Assembly: GCA_049316905.1 (NCBI GenBank)
Contig: JBMOJH010000073.1
Coordinates: 1-17,423 of the forward strand
Reading direction: 5' to 3'
DNA: 17,423 bases
DNA from: CAIPVR01 sp049316905
GTDB lineage: Bacteria; Actinomycetota; Acidimicrobiia; Acidimicrobiales; Microtrichaceae
Part shown: piece by piece, positions 6,274 through 13,903 of the stretch
Layout: each line of letters opens with the position of its first letter
Position numbering within the stretch: the stretch's first letter is position 1
Translations under genes and position numbers: made by a program
Notes under the pieces: generated by a model
Seen by the model: the letters and a program-made list of their open reading frames with translations, nothing else
Databases searched by the model: none
Told to the model about the DNA's origin: nothing

Positions 6274-7956
6274 TCACCCGACGTTCAACTCCTCGTCGGT
6301 CGCAGGTCCACCGAGGGCCCGGATCCGGCCGTCGACGAGCTCGAACACCACGTCCATCGGCACGAGCTGCTCCCGGTGGTGCGTGATCACGAGGGTCGAC
6401 CGCCCCTGCCGTGAGGCCAGGACCCGTTCGAGGAGCTCCCGCTCCGACGGCGGGTCCAGGTGGGCGGTGGCCTCGTCGAGTACCAGCAGGTCGGCCTCCC
6501 GCAGCAGCGCCCGCGCCACCAGCAGACGCTGGCGCTCACCGCCGCTGAGCCGGTCGCCGTCGGGGCCGACCGGCTCGCCCAACCCCAGCGGCAGCGACCG
6601 GACGAACCCGTCCAGGCCGGTCACCTCGAGGGCGCCGTGGAGCCGGTCGTCGGTGGCGTCGGGGTCCGCGAGCAGCAGGTTGTCGCGCACCGTCGTGTCG
6701 AACACGTGGTCGTGCTGGGCCACGAGGGCCACGTGGCGGCGGACCTCCGCGGCGGCGCTCCGGTGGAGTTCCACCCCGCCGAGCCGGATCGTGCCGTGGT
6801 GGTGGTCGCGGAATCGCAGCAGGAGGTCGACGAACGTGGACTTGCCCGCACCGCTCGGGCCGGTGAGCGCGGCGACGGTCCCCATCGGCAGGTCGAGGTC
6901 CACGTGGTCGAGCACCACCGGGCCGTGGGCCGAGTGGCGGAAGGTCAGGTCCCGCACCTCGAGCGCGCCGTCCCCGGGCTCGGCCGGCTCGGCCGGGTCG
7001 GTGACCGCCGCGGGACGGTCGGTCAGGTCGAACAGGCGACCGGCCGCGGCCTGCGTCCGGTGCAGGTGCTCGTTGGCGAGTGCCACCGGAGCGACGGCCT
7101 CCATCGCCGCCACCGCGACCAGTGGCAGCACCGCGAGCGTCACCCCGTCGAGACGGCCCCGCTCCACCAGCGCGGCGCCCAGCGCGAGCGCGGCCGCACC
7201 CGACAGGACCCCGAGGGCGGCCGACGCCCCCGCCGTCGCACCCCGCACGGAGGCGAGCCGGTTTCGGGAACGGCCCAGCCGTTCGTCGAGCGCGGCGAGC
7301 CGCGCCGTCCAGGCCTCCTCGGCCCCGGCCACGACCAGCTCGTCGAGCCCGGCGAGGCCCTCGGCGAGCTCGGCGTCGAGGGCGGCCCGGTCGGTCACCA
7401 CCCGGCCGGCGGCCGCCGCGGTCGCCCGGCCCGCCACCGCCGGGACCGCGAGTCCGCCCACGGCCAGGAAGGCCGCGAGCAGCACACCCACGGCCGGGTC
7501 GAGGGCGCCGAGCGCCACCACGGCGAGGACCGCGGTGATGGCCGCGGCCACGGGCGGGACGGCCACCCGCAGGTAGAAGTCCTGCACCTCGTCCACGTCG
7601 TCGGCCAGGCCCGACGCCACCTCGCCGCGACGTCGCTCCTCGAACAGCGCCGGCCCCGCCGGGGCGAGCGAGCGGAACACCCACGTGCGGATCCGCGTGG
7701 TCACCCGGAACGTGGCGAGGTGGCCGACGTAGCGCTCCGCGTACCGGCCCGTGGCCCGCACCGCGGCGAACAGCCGCACCCAGGTGATGGCGAGCCCGAG
7801 CGTGGCGGTGGAGGTCACCAGTGCCGAGCGCGAGATCAGCCACCCCGCCGAGCCCACCAGGGCGACCCCGGACGCGGCGGTGAGCGCGGCGAGGAGCATG
7901 ACCAGCGCGAGCCACCGACGTTCCGGGCCCACCAGCCGCAGCAGCCGCCGGATCAC
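6274..7956 (-). CDS. cydC: Cytochrome bd assembly ABC transporter, CydC subunit
   Basis: A 560-residue ABC half-transporter. An N-terminal six-helix exporter domain (about 1-310, starting with RLLRLVGPERRW and containing the GWLISRSAL segment seen in CydC proteins) precedes an ATPase domain. The Walker A is GPSGAGKST near 366-374, the signature LSGGERQR, and the Walker B LLVLDEATAHLD. CydDC is a heterodimeric inner-membrane transporter needed to assemble cytochrome bd. It was long described as a cysteine/glutathione exporter, and a haem-related role has been proposed more recently. The start is GTG at 7954-7956, which overlaps the cydD stop as GTGA and indicates translational coupling. Longer in-frame starts would run far into cydD. 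It is the last gene of the operon. Confidence 0.92.
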   Translation of the reverse strand: MIRRLLRLVGPERRWLALVMLLAALTAASGVALVGSAGWLISRSALVTSTATLGLAITWVRLFAAVRATGRYAERYVGHLATFRVTTRIRTWVFRSLAPAGPALFEERRRGEVASGLADDVDEVQDFYLRVAVPPVAAAITAVLAVVALGALDPAVGVLLAAFLAVGGLAVPAVAGRATAAAAGRVVTDRAALDAELAEGLAGLDELVVAGAEEAWTARLAALDERLGRSRNRLASVRGATAGASAALGVLSGAAALALGAALVERGRLDGVTLAVLPLVAVAAMEAVAPVALANEHLHRTQAAAGRLFDLTDRPAAVTDPAEPAEPGDGALEVRDLTFRHSAHGPVVLDHVDLDLPMGTVAALTGPSGAGKSTFVDLLLRFRDHHHGTIRLGGVELHRSAAAEVRRHVALVAQHDHVFDTTVRDNLLLADPDATDDRLHGALEVTGLDGFVRSLPLGLGEPVGPDGDRLSGGERQRLLVARALLREADLLVLDEATAHLDPPSERELLERVLASRQGRSTLVITHHREQLVPMDVVFELVDGRIRALGGPATDEELNVG

Positions 7957-9770
7957 GTGCCCTGCCCCACGCGATCGGGGAGGCGGTCGTCGCGGCGACC
8001 GGCCACGAGCTCCCGGTAGGTGGCGCACGTCCCGAGCAGCTCCTCGTGCGTGCCGTCACCGACCACCCGTCCGGCGTCGAGCACCACGATCCGGTCGGCC
8101 AGCCGTGCGGTCCGCAGCCGGTGCGCGATCACCAGCGCCGTGCGGCCCCGGAGGAGCCGGTCGGCGGCGTCGAGGACCGAGTGTTCGGTGCGGAGGTCGA
8201 GGTGCGCGGTGAACTCGTCGAGCACCACCAGCGGGGCGTCGCGCACCCACGCGCGGGCGATGGCGAGGCGCTGGCGTTGCCCGCCGCTGAGCGTCGTCCC
8301 GTCCTCGGTGAGCACGCTCCGAAGACCGTCGGGCAGGTCCTCGACGAACCCCGTGGCACCCGCCGCCTCGAGCGCGGCCCGGACCTCGGCGTCGCCGGCG
8401 TGGTCGCGCCCGAGGCGGACGTTGTCGGCCACCGTGCCGGCGAAGACGGTGGGGGACTGCGGCACCCACGCGACCGAACGTCGCCACGCAGCGGGGTCCA
8501 CACGGGCGAGGTCGATCCCCGCCGCGAGCACCGCGCCGGAGGATGGTCGCCGGAGACCGAGCAGGAGCGCGGCGAGGGTGGACTTCCCCGCCCCGCTCGG
8601 GCCCACGAGCGCGACGCGTTCCCCGGCGTCGATCCGGAGATCGACCGCGTCGAGCGCGGGCCGGGACCGGTCGTGGCGCACCGTCACGCCCACGAGCTCG
8701 ATGGGCGCCGTGTGCACCAGGTCGTCCGGGGCCGCCGCTCCGGCGTCCGGGCCGGACGGTGTCGGGGCGGTGGCCGCGGGGGCGGCGGGTGCGATCGGTG
8801 CGGGAGCCAGGCGCGGGGCCAGCCGGGCCCAGGCCGCCTCGCCCGCCTGGCCCGCGTGGTACTCCACCGAGAGGCGGCGCAGGGGCAGGAAGAACTCCGG
8901 CACCACCACGAGGGTGGCGAGGCCGACGCGGAACGACAGGCCGCCCTCGATCATGCGGAAGCTCACCGTGACCGCCACGAGCGCGGTGGCCGCGGTGGCG
9001 GCCCACTCCAGCACCAGGGAGGTCTGGAAGGCGGTTCGCAGCACGTCCATCGTGGTGGCGCCGTGGCGCCGGCCCACCTCGTCGATCGCGTCGGCCGCGT
9101 CGTCGGCCCGGTCGGCGGCCGCCAGAGGACGGAGCCCCTGCAGGAGGTCGAGGAAGAACCCGTGCAGCCAGGTCATCTCGGCCAGCCGGAGCGCCGTGAG
9201 GTCGCGGGTGCGGCGGCCGATGAGCGCCAGGAGGAGCACCATCATCGGCCCGGCGAACAGCAGCACCAGCGAGCTCAGCGGATCGAGCGCGAGCACCACC
9301 GCGAACACCAGGAGCGGGCCGACGGCCGCCAGCACGAGGGCCGGCACGAACCGCGCCACGTAGTCGTCGAGTGCCTCGACGCCGGGGCCGAGGTCGCCGC
9401 CCGACCGGTCTGCCGCGTCGGCCGGGCTACCGGCCGGGCCGCCGGCGGTCGTGGCGACCACGGTCGCGAGCAACCGACCGCGGACAGTGCGGCGCACCCG
9501 GTCCGCGCCGCGGGCGGCCGAGCGGGCAGCGACCCACTGCAGGAGCCCCCGGGTCACGCCGAGCACGGCGGCGCCGGCGAGGAGCGGAGCGATCTCCGCG
9601 ACGGACCGACCACCGCGGAACACGTCGTCCACCCCCCACGCGAGGAGCACCAGCGCGCCGACCAGCGCCGCGAGCGCCGCCACGTCGGCCACCGCGGCCA
9701 GCACCACCGGTGGCCGGGCCGCCGGCTCGGCCGCCAGTACGGCCCGGAGCGTCGTCGCGGGGCTGCTCAT
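7953..9770 (-). CDS. cydD: Cytochrome bd assembly ABC transporter, CydD subunit
   Basis: A 605-residue ABC half-transporter and partner of CydC. A transmembrane domain with several long hydrophobic helices (about 1-310) contains the TWLHGFFLDLLQGL segment characteristic of CydD. An Ala/Pro-rich linker (about 325-350) leads to the ATPase domain, with Walker A GPSGAGKST at about 390-398, signature LSGGQRQRLAIARAW and Walker B LVVLDEFTAHLD. In many actinobacteria CydD and CydC are fused; here they are separate genes with a 4-nt overlap. The ATG at 9770 lies 25 bp after the cydB stop and has no clear Shine-Dalgarno. The order A-B-D-C makes a role in bd oxidase maturation very likely. Confidence 0.92.
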   Translation of the reverse strand: MSSPATTLRAVLAAEPAARPPVVLAAVADVAALAALVGALVLLAWGVDDVFRGGRSVAEIAPLLAGAAVLGVTRGLLQWVAARSAARGADRVRRTVRGRLLATVVATTAGGPAGSPADAADRSGGDLGPGVEALDDYVARFVPALVLAAVGPLLVFAVVLALDPLSSLVLLFAGPMMVLLLALIGRRTRDLTALRLAEMTWLHGFFLDLLQGLRPLAAADRADDAADAIDEVGRRHGATTMDVLRTAFQTSLVLEWAATAATALVAVTVSFRMIEGGLSFRVGLATLVVVPEFFLPLRRLSVEYHAGQAGEAAWARLAPRLAPAPIAPAAPAATAPTPSGPDAGAAAPDDLVHTAPIELVGVTVRHDRSRPALDAVDLRIDAGERVALVGPSGAGKSTLAALLLGLRRPSSGAVLAAGIDLARVDPAAWRRSVAWVPQSPTVFAGTVADNVRLGRDHAGDAEVRAALEAAGATGFVEDLPDGLRSVLTEDGTTLSGGQRQRLAIARAWVRDAPLVVLDEFTAHLDLRTEHSVLDAADRLLRGRTALVIAHRLRTARLADRIVVLDAGRVVGDGTHEELLGTCATYRELVAGRRDDRLPDRVGQGT

Positions 9771-9795
9771 CCCGGCGCCCCGGTGACCGGGCGGT

Positions 9796-10815
9796 TCAGT
9801 AGCTGTCCTCGTCGAGGCGCACCCGGCCGCGGAAGAAGTAGTAGACGCCGCCCGTGTACATCAGGACGAACGGCAGACCGATCACGGCGATCACGAGCAT
9901 CACGGTGAGCGTCTCGCTGGTCGACGCCGCGTTGTAGATCGTGAGGCTGCGCGCCTCGTCGTTGGAGGCGGGCAGCATCACCGGGTAGAGCGCGGCCGCC
10001 ACGCTGGCCATGAGGAGGCCGATCATCGCGGCGGAGGCGGCGAACGCCCGGCCGTGGGCGTGCACCCGGATCGAGCGCCACGCCACCAGCACGGCCACGA
10101 ACGCCGCGGCCGGGAACACCGCGGTCCAGGGGCGGTCCCGGTAGTTCCGGGCGAAGGCCTCGTCGAGCAGGAGCGTCCAACCGACCAGCACCGTCATCAC
10201 CACGAAGAACGCGACCATCAACCGGGGGACGAGGTGCTCCACCCGGGCCAGCAGGTCGTCCTCCAGCTTGAGGGTCAGGAAGATCCCGCCGTGCAGGGCC
10301 AGCATCAGCACCGCGGCCACCCCCAGGGCGAGCGCATAGGGGGAGAAGAGCCCCCAGAAGTCCACGGTGAGGTCGCCCTGCGCGTCGATGGGCACGCCGC
10401 GCAGGACGTTGCCGAGCGCCACGCCCAGCACGAAGGCGATGCCGGTCGAGGACACGGTGAAGAACAAATCCCACGTGCGGCGCCACCGCGGGCTCTGGCG
10501 TTGAGAGCGGAACTCGATCGCGACCGCGCGCAGGATGAGCACCAGGAGCACCGCCATCAGGGCCAGGTAGAACCCGGAGAACAGCGAGGCGTAGACGATG
10601 GGGAACGCTGCGAACAGGGCCCCGCCGCCGAGCACGAGCCACACCTCGTTGCCATCCCACACGGGGCCGATGCTGTTGAGCACGACCCGGCGGTCGTGGT
10701 CGTCGTGCGCCACGAACGGCGACAGCATCCCGACACCGAGGTCGAAGCCGTCGAGGATCACGTAGCCGCCCAGGATCACCACGTAGAGGACGAACCACAC
10801 CTGGTTGAGCCACAC
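9796..10815 (-). CDS. cydB: Cytochrome bd ubiquinol/menaquinol oxidase subunit II
   Basis: A 339-residue polytopic membrane protein. It opens with WFVLYVVILGGYVILDGFDLGVG, followed by GPVWDGNEVWLVLGGGALFAAFP, both diagnostic of CydB. About eight or nine helices are visible. CydB pairs with CydA to form the proton-motive quinol oxidase that reduces oxygen to water at high affinity. Its start is GTG at 10813-10815, only 3 bp after the cydA stop, so the two are co-translated. The length is within the normal range for the subunit. No small CydX/CydS-like frame is seen in the 25 bp before cydD. Confidence 0.95.
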   Translation of the reverse strand: MWLNQVWFVLYVVILGGYVILDGFDLGVGMLSPFVAHDDHDRRVVLNSIGPVWDGNEVWLVLGGGALFAAFPIVYASLFSGFYLALMAVLLVLILRAVAIEFRSQRQSPRWRRTWDLFFTVSSTGIAFVLGVALGNVLRGVPIDAQGDLTVDFWGLFSPYALALGVAAVLMLALHGGIFLTLKLEDDLLARVEHLVPRLMVAFFVVMTVLVGWTLLLDEAFARNYRDRPWTAVFPAAAFVAVLVAWRSIRVHAHGRAFAASAAMIGLLMASVAAALYPVMLPASNDEARSLTIYNAASTSETLTVMLVIAVIGLPFVLMYTGGVYYFFRGRVRLDEDSY

Positions 10816-10818
10816 CGC

Positions 10819-12225
10819 TCAGCCCACCCTGCTCGAGGCGCGGGGTCGGCGGGCGAAGATCTCGCCGAAGCTGTCGGGCAGGGACTCGACCTCCCCCTCC
10901 TCGGGTTCGTCGGGCGGACCGGCGGTGATCTTCTTGTGCAGCAGCCAGAGGAACACCCCGAGCAGCAGCGCGTAGACCACCACGAAGCCCACCAGCGAGA
11001 TCGCCACGGTGGTGGTGGACACGTTCGGCGACACCGCGTCCGCGGTGCGGAGCTGGTCCCACACGATCCAGGGCTGCCGTCCGAACTCCGCGGTCCACCA
11101 GCCGGTCATGATGGCCGCCATCACCAGCACCACGTTCGCGACCAGCAGCCGCTGCACCCACTGCGAGGTGAGCAGGCGCTTCCGCCAGGCCATGAACGCG
11201 ACCAGCGCGCTGATGCCCACGAACAGCATCCCGAGGTCGATCATGGCGTGGTACACCTGAAAGACGAGGTTGGTGGGCGGACGCTCGTCGGCGGGGAAGG
11301 CGTTCAGGCCCTGCACCTCGGTGTCGGGGCTGAAGCCCACCAGGATGCTCAGCAGGCACGGGATCGACAGGCCCTTGGTGGTCTCGCTCGCCGTGTCGAC
11401 CCAGCCGACGATGTACATCGGCGCGCACGTGCGGGTCTCCCACACGCCCTCCATCGACGCCAGCTTCACCGGCTGGTTGTCGGCCACCTCGGTGGCCTGC
11501 TGGGCGCCGAACACCGCCACCTGCAGCACGGACAGCACGCAGAAGATCGGCAGTGCGACCTTCAGCATCGGCCGGGCGAGGTCGGTGTGGCGGCGGCGCA
11601 GCAGGTACCAGGCGGCCACGCTCGCCACCATCGCGGCGCCGAGCATCCAGCTCGCCACGAGCACGTGGGCGAGGCGGGGCAGGAACGACGGTGTGAACAC
11701 CACCTCGCTGAAGCTGGTCATGACCGCCTGCGGCCCGTATCGACCGTCGACCACCTCGAAGCCCTGGGGCGTCTGCATCCAGGAGTTGGCCATCACGATC
11801 CAGAGCGCGCTGAAGTGCGCGCCGATCACCACCATCGAGGTGGCGAAGAGCCACATCCGGTTCCCGAGCTTGCTGGCGCCGAACAGCATCAGGCCGAGGA
11901 ACCCACCCTCGAGCATGAAGGCGAAGATCCCCTCGGCGGCGAGCAGGCTGCCGAAGACGTTGCCCACGAAGCGCGAGTACACGGACCAGTTCGTGCCGAA
12001 CTCGAACTCCATCACGATGCCGGTGGCCACGCCCATCGCGAAGATCAGGCCGTAGATGCGCACCCAGAACATCGACAGGCGCCGCCACTTGGGGTCGTTC
12101 GTGCGGACGGACTGCACACCGAAGACCAGGAGCAGCAGCCCGACCCCGAGCGACAGCGGGGGGAAGATGAAGTGGAAGCTGACCGTGAGGGCGAACTGGA
12201 TCCGGTCCAGCAGTTCCGCGGACAC
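10819..12225 (-). CDS. cydA: Cytochrome bd ubiquinol/menaquinol oxidase subunit I
   Basis: A 468-residue polytopic haem protein. By family alignment from memory, His18 corresponds to the b595 ligand, and His187 and Met328 to the b558 ligands. Glu98 and Glu106 in EGIFAFMLEGG match the conserved pair of helix 3. Lys254 and Glu259 in the QPVKLASMEG motif belong to the quinol loop, and GRQPW occurs at 382-386. The loop is short, so this is the short-Q-loop class rather than the longer E. coli type of 522 residues. It starts with GTG at 12223-12225; the next Met is too late to retain His18. A TAGGTT -10 lies 6 nt before the GTG, implying a leaderless mRNA. It is the first gene of cydABDC. Confidence 0.96.
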   Translation of the reverse strand: MSAELLDRIQFALTVSFHFIFPPLSLGVGLLLLVFGVQSVRTNDPKWRRLSMFWVRIYGLIFAMGVATGIVMEFEFGTNWSVYSRFVGNVFGSLLAAEGIFAFMLEGGFLGLMLFGASKLGNRMWLFATSMVVIGAHFSALWIVMANSWMQTPQGFEVVDGRYGPQAVMTSFSEVVFTPSFLPRLAHVLVASWMLGAAMVASVAAWYLLRRRHTDLARPMLKVALPIFCVLSVLQVAVFGAQQATEVADNQPVKLASMEGVWETRTCAPMYIVGWVDTASETTKGLSIPCLLSILVGFSPDTEVQGLNAFPADERPPTNLVFQVYHAMIDLGMLFVGISALVAFMAWRKRLLTSQWVQRLLVANVVLVMAAIMTGWWTAEFGRQPWIVWDQLRTADAVSPNVSTTTVAISLVGFVVVYALLLGVFLWLLHKKITAGPPDEPEEGEVESLPDSFGEIFARRPRASSRVG

Positions 12226-12231
12226 GCAGCG

Positions 12232-12237
12232 AACCTA
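12232..12237 (-). promoter_or_regulatory. Candidate -10 of a leaderless cydABDC transcript
   Basis: TAGGTT on the minus strand ends 6 nt before the GTG start codon. There is no Shine-Dalgarno. At 16-18 bp spacing the expected -35 is pure GC (for example CGCCCG), so no -35 match exists. This would suit a promoter that depends on an activator bound at the adjacent repeats. Confidence 0.5.
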
Positions 12238-12261
12238 ACGAACCGCGGACGGGCCGGGCGT

Positions 12262-12294
12262 GCTCATCCGGCGCTCACCACGTGCTCATCCGTC
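12262..12294 (+). promoter_or_regulatory. Three contiguous 11-bp repeats resembling PHO-box units
   Basis: Read on the plus strand, the units are GCTCATCCGGC (12262-12272), GCTCACCACGT (12273-12283) and GCTCATCCGTC (12284-12294). All share G-C-T-C-A-Y-C at exact 11-bp spacing, one helical turn, so they face the same side of the DNA. Direct 11-bp repeats of this kind are how OmpR/PhoB-type regulators bind; the Streptomyces PhoP unit is close to GTTCACC. The array spans about -36 to -68 from the predicted cydA start point. Its far end includes the stop codon of the MmcQ-like gene. Confidence 0.45.
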
Positions 12295-12681
12295 ACCGGC
12301 GGCCGCGTCGAACTCCGCGAGCAGCCGGGCCGGCGCCACACAGCGCCAGGCGTCGGTGAGCACGGCGGCGAGCTCGTCGGGATCGGGGTCGATGTCGAGG
12401 CGGTACCCGAGCCAGCCCCGGTGGCCCACGTACGGCGGCACGAAGAAGCGGTCGGGTTCGGTGTCGACCATCAGGCCCTGCGCGCCCTCCGGTGCGGCGC
12501 ACCACAGGGCGAGCCGGCCGTCGCCGTGGTGATCGTCCTGGAACATGCAGAACGACTTCTTCACGAAGAAGGTGGGCGAACCGTGCGAGAGACGCTCGGT
12601 GACGCCGGGCAGGGCCGAGCACACTGCGCGCACCTCCTCGAGTGCGGCGGTCACCTCGGCGCGGGAGGTGTCGGAACCCAC
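12286..12681 (-). CDS. MmcQ/YjbR family protein
   Basis: A 131-residue protein of the MmcQ/YjbR (CyaY-like fold) family. It shows the usual pattern: an N-terminal helix, LPGVTERLSHGSPTFFVKKS, a strand with MFQDD, LALWCAAP, a central DRFFVPPYVGHRGWLGYRLD and a C-terminal helix with AWRCVAPARLLAEF. The family is often annotated as DNA-binding because of its fold, but the molecular function is not established. The start is GTG at 12679-12681, the only in-frame start that keeps the first helix; a weak TGGCGG precedes it, and CATCAT 6 nt upstream is a poor -10. It lies between the Cys-rich lipoprotein and cydA on the same strand. cydA appears to have its own promoter, so a functional link is not implied. 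Confidence 0.8.
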   Translation of the reverse strand: MGSDTSRAEVTAALEEVRAVCSALPGVTERLSHGSPTFFVKKSFCMFQDDHHGDGRLALWCAAPEGAQGLMVDTEPDRFFVPPYVGHRGWLGYRLDIDPDPDELAAVLTDAWRCVAPARLLAEFDAAAGDG

Positions 12682-12705
12682 CGCCAGATGATGTCAGGCC
12701 GACCG

Positions 12706-12742
12706 CCGGTCCGCCGTGGTGGAGCCCTACCTCCGGGACCGG
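12706..12742 (-). terminator. Candidate terminator after the Cys-rich lipoprotein gene
   Basis: A 7-bp inverted repeat (CCGGTCC at 12706-12712, GGACCGG at 12736-12742) encloses an inner GGAG/CTCC stem (12721-12724 with 12731-12734) with a 6-nt loop. On the minus strand it starts 4 nt after the lipoprotein stop codon. The internal loop is asymmetric and there is no U-tract. Confidence 0.4.
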
Positions 12743-12746
12743 TCGT

Positions 12747-13799
12747 TCAGCCGCCGGGCAGCGTGCACGACGCCGCGTCCTCGCACAGCTGCAACTGGGC
12801 CCCCTTGGTCGTCGACAGCGAGCACTGACCGGTCAGCACGCACGGGTTGAAGTTGCTCGGACAGAGCGGTATCACGGCCGGGTTCAGGTCGGGGATGTAG
12901 GTGTTGTTCCCGTTCGTGAACGTGATCATGATCTCGGTGGTGCTGTAGACCGCGCTCGTCGCCGAGTTGCCCACGGTCACGAGGAACGAGCACGTGCTCC
13001 CCGTCGCCTGGCAGAAGACCAGCTGGGGCATCTGGGCCTTCGTGAGTGTGATCGTGCCGGTGTTGCAGCTGATCGTCGACGTCCCGTCCGCGGTGGCGAG
13101 GGTGATCTGCATCTCCGGCGGGGGGAAGCTCGGGCTCTGCTGCGGGGGGCAGTTGAGCGACAGCTGGAACGCGGCGCCCGTGTCCTGGATCTGGACGTAG
13201 ATGTCCTCGCTGAACTCGATCTCGTTGAAGTACTCGATGATGTCCTCGTCCTCGGGTGAGTTCGGGCAGCCCCCGCCGAGGGGGACGTCGTCCACGAAGA
13301 GCGAGGCCCGCGGCAGGGTGGAGGGCAGGGTGGCGCCGACGGGTTCGAGGACCTTCAGGCCCACCCACAGCCGGCCGTCCTCCACCCCGGCGCCGCGGCT
13401 GGCCTCGCAGACGGCGGTGCGGGGCGTGCCCGTCTCGTCCCAGTAGGTGAGGACCGCGTTCGGCGGGTCCTTCTCGAAGGAGTTGCGGCCGCCCTGGTGG
13501 AACAGGTTCGCGAACGCCTGGGGGGTGACCACCCGGCTGTCGCGGTAGGGGCGGTCGGTGAAGGCCTGCACCGAGTCGGCCGGCATCGAGAGCCGACCGG
13601 TGGCCGCGTCGAAGGTGGACGTGCCCTGCGACTGCACCGAGAAGAGCCACTTCGGCGAGCGCGCGGGTGTCGAGGCCGCTGTCGGGTCGCCCACGCCGCG
13701 GGCACCCCCGGTGGGCCCATCGCTGGTGCACGCCACCGCGGCCGCCAGCACCACGGCGCCGACGACGGGCGCGATCCATCGGGTCGTTGCGTTCCGCAT
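12747..13799 (-). CDS. Uncharacterised cysteine-rich secreted lipoprotein
   Basis: A 350-residue protein of unknown function. A basic start and a hydrophobic run end at A-V-A-C, making Cys24 a probable lipidation site, followed by a flexible Gly/Ser/Thr/Pro segment. The central part (about 45-160) has an AFTDRPYR...FANLF...KDPPNAVLTYWDE pattern. From memory this resembles a widespread uncharacterised secreted family with an FTDRP...F...NPPNA.L layout and no assigned activity. The C-terminal half is rich in Thr, Ser and beta-forming stretches and holds most of the 11 other cysteines. Five of these fall in the last 38 residues with spacing C-x6-C-x5-C-x12-C-x5-C, suggesting disulfides. The ATG at 13799 has a strong GGGGAGG 5 nt upstream. 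A hairpin follows the gene. Confidence 0.75.
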   Translation of the reverse strand: MRNATTRWIAPVVGAVVLAAAVACTSDGPTGGARGVGDPTAASTPARSPKWLFSVQSQGTSTFDAATGRLSMPADSVQAFTDRPYRDSRVVTPQAFANLFHQGGRNSFEKDPPNAVLTYWDETGTPRTAVCEASRGAGVEDGRLWVGLKVLEPVGATLPSTLPRASLFVDDVPLGGGCPNSPEDEDIIEYFNEIEFSEDIYVQIQDTGAAFQLSLNCPPQQSPSFPPPEMQITLATADGTSTISCNTGTITLTKAQMPQLVFCQATGSTCSFLVTVGNSATSAVYSTTEIMITFTNGNNTYIPDLNPAVIPLCPSNFNPCVLTGQCSLSTTKGAQLQLCEDAASCTLPGG

Positions 13800-13875
13800 C
13801 GGTCCTCCCCGGGTCCGGTCCCTCCCGATCGGCCGGGCGGGTGACGACCTGAGGCTTCCTGAACCCCGGGTTGGG

Positions 13876-13894
13876 GCGCCGTCGATGGCGGCGC
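13876..13894 (-). terminator. Candidate terminator after pheA
   Basis: A 6-bp perfect stem (GCGCCG at 13876-13881, CGGCGC at 13889-13894) with a 7-nt loop lies 9 nt after the pheA stop codon on the minus strand. No U-tract follows, and the stem is modest for such GC-rich DNA. Confidence 0.35.
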
Positions 13895-13903
13895 GCAGTG
13901 GGG

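Noticed and set aside
8046..9908. 620-codon plus-strand open frame opposite cydD
   Set aside because: It is low-complexity Gly/Arg/His/Glu sequence that mirrors the cydD codons and runs past the gene end. No motif is visible; it is a shadow frame.
10054..12828. 924-codon plus-strand open frame opposite cydA and cydB
   Set aside because: Its composition is dominated by His, Glu, Gly and Arg as expected from antisense of membrane-protein codons. The minus-strand CydA and CydB motifs are decisive.
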